DNA of 64,000 bases, taken from contig NZ_BLXX01000001.1 in assembly GCF_014193515.1 (NCBI RefSeq), forward strand, positions 620,001 to 684,000, in the 5' to 3' direction. A program made the position numbers and the translations under genes. Source of the DNA: Geomonas silvestris (GTDB lineage: Bacteria; Desulfobacterota; Desulfuromonadia; Geobacterales; Geobacteraceae). Shown in pieces: positions 61,831 to 64,000 of the stretch. The notes under the pieces were generated by a model. That model was not told the DNA's origin. It ran no database searches and was given only the letters and a program-made list of their open reading frames with translations. The number at the start of each line of letters is the position of its first letter. The stretch's first letter is position 1.

Positions 61831-62109
61831 ATGAAAAGACACGCAAGCACTACTGCCGAGCTGGTGAGTTTTTCCGCCGGGGCCATAGTGGGAGCGGGGC
61901 TCGCCCTGTTGTACGCCCCTAAGCCGGGGCACGAAGTAAGAGAGCGGGTCTCCGATGCTACCGACGGGGCCATCACCAAAATGAAAGACCTCACCGCCGA
62001 CGTACAGCAGAAGGTGAACAGCAAGCTGCAGCGGGGACGCCAGTATGCCGAGACAAAGGCTGCGGAATTCGCGGAGACAGCCGAGGAAACCAGGGGCCAA
62101 CTCCACTGA
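61831..62109 (+). CDS. YtxH domain protein
   Basis: 92 residues. SAGAIVGAGLALLYAPKPGHEVRERV is the YtxH hallmark: one glycine-rich helix and APKxGxExR. A Lys/Glu/Ala-rich amphipathic C-terminus follows. aaggagg lies five to eight bases before the ATG. Third gene of the stress-type operon. Confidence 0.9.
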   Translation: MKRHASTTAELVSFSAGAIVGAGLALLYAPKPGHEVRERVSDATDGAITKMKDLTADVQQKVNSKLQRGRQYAETKAAEFAETAEETRGQLH

Positions 62110-62173
62110 GTAGAGTCCCGAACCTGGAAAGGCGGCCGGCCATTCCATAAACCGCTACCGGTGTCGGCCTGTC

Positions 62174-62217
62174 AAAAAGCTCGGAGCGTCGCCTGAACGC
62201 GGCACTTCGGGCTTTTT
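62174..62217. terminator. bidirectional terminator with wobble pairs
   Basis: aaaaagctcggagcg pairs with cacttcgggcttttt (several G-U pairs), between the convergent YtxH and hybrid kinase genes. Confidence 0.65.
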
Positions 62218-62281
62218 CGTGCTCGAAACCTTGGCATGCGGCTTCGGGGAGCGCGAGGTCCTGCTCCGGGTGAACGAACGA

Positions 62282-64000
62282 TCACTCCAAAAGCTCCCGC
62301 AGTTTCTTCAGGAGCAGCGCCGGCGAGACCGGCTTCTCGATGAGGTGCAGCCCCTGGATGGCCAACCCCGACTTGTTGATGACGTCGTAGGTGTACCCGC
62401 TTATGAAGAGCGCCTTCACGTCGCCGCGCAGCTTGCGTATCTCGCTGAAGGCCTCCCAGCCGTTCTTGCGCGGCATAATCACGTCGAGCACCAGGACGTC
62501 GATGGAGACCCCGCGCTCGCGGAACTTCTGGATCCCGTCGGCCCCGTCCACCGCCTCGATGACCTGGTAGCCGTGGTGCGCCAGGACCTCGCGGAACAGC
62601 GATCTCACCTCGGCATCGTCCTCGACCAAAAGGATGGTCTCCCCCCTGCCGTGGTGCAGGTTCTCCTTGGGAGGAGCGGCCTGCTGCGCGGTGCCGCGCA
62701 CCAGCGGGAGGTAGACCCAGAAGGTGGTCCCCACCCCCGGTTCGCTGATCACGTTGACGAACCCGTTGTGCTGCTTCACGATGCCGAACACGATGGAGAG
62801 CCCAAGCCCCGTCCCCTTGCCGACCTCCTTGGTGGTGAAAAACGGCTCGAAAATCTTCTCCAGGGTGGCGGCATCCATCCCGCAACCGCTGTCGGTGACC
62901 GACAGGATGGCGTACTCGCCGCTTTTCCCGTACCCCTGCGCCTGGACGAACTCCTCGCTCACCGACGCCGAACCGGTCGCAATGGTGAGGCGCCCCTCCC
63001 CCGCCATGGCGTCTCGTGCGTTACCCACCAGGTTGAAGATAACCTGCTCCAGTTGCCCATGATCCGCCTGGACCAGGGAGGGGTCCCGCCCCAGCTCGAG
63101 GCGCAGCTCGATGTTTTCCCCGAGGATCGGCGGGAAGAACTTCTGGGCCCCCTTGACCAGCTGGTTCAGGTCGAGCAGCACGGGGTTCAGGTCCTGTTTC
63201 CTGCTGTAGGCCAAAAGCCCCCGGGTCAGATCGGCGGCACGCTCGGCCGAGGTGATCAAGAGGTTCAGGTACCCCCTCATCTGTTCGGAGAGCTGCGCCT
63301 CGGACTTGATCAGGCTGCCGTAGCCAATGATGGCGGTGAGCCGGTTGTTGAAGTCGTGGGCGATCCCGCCGGTGAGGGTGGCGAGCGCCTCTACCTTCTG
63401 GGAGTTACGCAGGTGGTTTTCCACCCTGCGCTGCATGGTGGTGTCCCGGAAGTTCAGCACGATGCCGGCCACCCGGTCGCCGATCAGATGGGGGCAGGCC
63501 ACCCGTTCCACGATCCTGCCGTCAAGAAACTCCATGAGGATGGTGGAGAGCTGTTCCGGGTGCGCCATCTGCTCGTTGAGCTGCTGCTGGAACCCGATCG
63601 GGTCCTTCAACTCCTGGATGACGTGATCCAGCATGGCCTGGTACCCCTGTGCCATGACCGACTCCGGAATCCCGGTCATCTGGGGATACTTCCGGTTGTA
63701 CATCACCACCCGCTTCTCGAGGTCGAGCACCAGGATTCCGTCGACGATCGATTCCAGCGTCGCAGAGAGGATCGAGAGGGTCTGCTGGTTCTTCTCCTCG
63801 AACTGCTTACGCTCCGAGATGTCCCTCACAAACGAGCAGATCCGTCCCGTACCGTGGTACATGAGCAGGCTCGAACTCACCTCGATCGGGACGGGCCTCC
63901 CCTTGCGGTCCAGCGCCAACAGTTCGGTGGACTGGGGCCCCTCGTCCTCGAGGAGGTTCCAGCGCTGTTGCCAGTACTCCGGGGTGTACCCCGGCACCAG
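62282..64000 (-). CDS. PAS-domain hybrid histidine kinase with C-terminal receiver (N-terminus beyond window)
   Basis: At least 573 codons; the frame is open to the window edge. A PAS/S-box end (FVRDISERKQFEEK) is followed by a second PAS (about 75-190 of the visible part). The HisKA box LTGGIAHDFNNRLTAIIG has an intact His. HATPase_c shows NLVGNARDAM, TDSGCGM and GTGLGLSIVFG. A C-terminal receiver has ILLVEDDAEV, the phospho-acceptor Asp in VLVLDVIMP, and Lys in IEKPVS. No membrane helix is visible in this part. Signals are probably passed on by phosphorelay to another protein. Its output partner is not in the window. Confidence 0.93.
   Translation of the reverse strand: MVPGYTPEYWQQRWNLLEDEGPQSTELLALDRKGRPVPIEVSSSLLMYHGTGRICSFVRDISERKQFEEKNQQTLSILSATLESIVDGILVLDLEKRVVMYNRKYPQMTGIPESVMAQGYQAMLDHVIQELKDPIGFQQQLNEQMAHPEQLSTILMEFLDGRIVERVACPHLIGDRVAGIVLNFRDTTMQRRVENHLRNSQKVEALATLTGGIAHDFNNRLTAIIGYGSLIKSEAQLSEQMRGYLNLLITSAERAADLTRGLLAYSRKQDLNPVLLDLNQLVKGAQKFFPPILGENIELRLELGRDPSLVQADHGQLEQVIFNLVGNARDAMAGEGRLTIATGSASVSEEFVQAQGYGKSGEYAILSVTDSGCGMDAATLEKIFEPFFTTKEVGKGTGLGLSIVFGIVKQHNGFVNVISEPGVGTTFWVYLPLVRGTAQQAAPPKENLHHGRGETILLVEDDAEVRSLFREVLAHHGYQVIEAVDGADGIQKFRERGVSIDVLVLDVIMPRKNGWEAFSEIRKLRGDVKALFISGYTYDVINKSGLAIQGLHLIEKPVSPALLLKKLRELLE

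Overview
The window is GC-rich, densely coded bacterial chromosome. It most likely comes from a Geobacter/Geomonas-type organism (Desulfuromonadota, Geobacterales). The reasons are a GEMM-Ib (3',3'-cGAMP) riboswitch nearly identical to the Geobacter class, many sensor kinases and GGDEF proteins, a bacteriohemerythrin, TrmFO, and several intergenic repeat families typical of that group. This placement is inferred from family content, not from a marker gene. There is no rRNA, tRNA, CRISPR array, transposase or prophage.

Layout. 1-12 kb: a truncated Cache-HAMP-GGDEF-EAL protein; a hemerythrin with an altered iron ligand; a two-gene unit (a membrane protein and a bacterial PH-domain protein) behind a cGAMP riboswitch; a DUF5666 lipoprotein; a thioredoxin-2 whose first catalytic Cys codon is UGA with a SECIS-like hairpin (probable selenoprotein); a secreted polysaccharide deacetylase; and an RlmI-like rRNA methyltransferase unit. 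12-23 kb: mostly minus-strand housekeeping genes (ABC-F ATPase, yggS, maf, and lysM-dprA-topA-trmFO).

23-32 kb: a plus-strand run of a U32 peptidase-family gene followed by arnT, arnB, arnC, two separate arnA halves, and arnD, a nearly complete L-Ara4N lipid A modification pathway. Heptamer and REP-like repeats lie inside the arnA-arnD junction and encode part of the ArnD N-terminus. 32-43 kb: a tightly packed minus-strand five-gene unit. It encodes a secreted repeat-domain protein frameshifted at a G10 tract, an 1860-residue DUF11/SdrD-B/beta-barrel/OmpA protein, a FecR-like membrane protein, a histidine kinase and a GGDEF response regulator. I consider it the best candidate for an undescribed surface-plus-signalling system.

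43-64 kb: DUF4911-tldD; a membrane-bound C13 (legumain-like) peptidase; class II DAHP synthase; a flavodoxin-fold reductase; a sensor kinase whose phospho-acceptor His is Asn; pepA; a VTT/EEP/PLD lipid-related cluster; an Fpg/Nei-family glycosylase lacking the zinc-finger cysteines; a pyruvate oxidase-like ThDP enzyme; a DUF2383 ferritin-like protein; an FKBP; a holin-X/DUF3618/YtxH stress-type operon; and a truncated hybrid PAS kinase at the right edge. Several dispersed repeat families occupy the gaps, including a hairpin element with compensatory base changes between copies.
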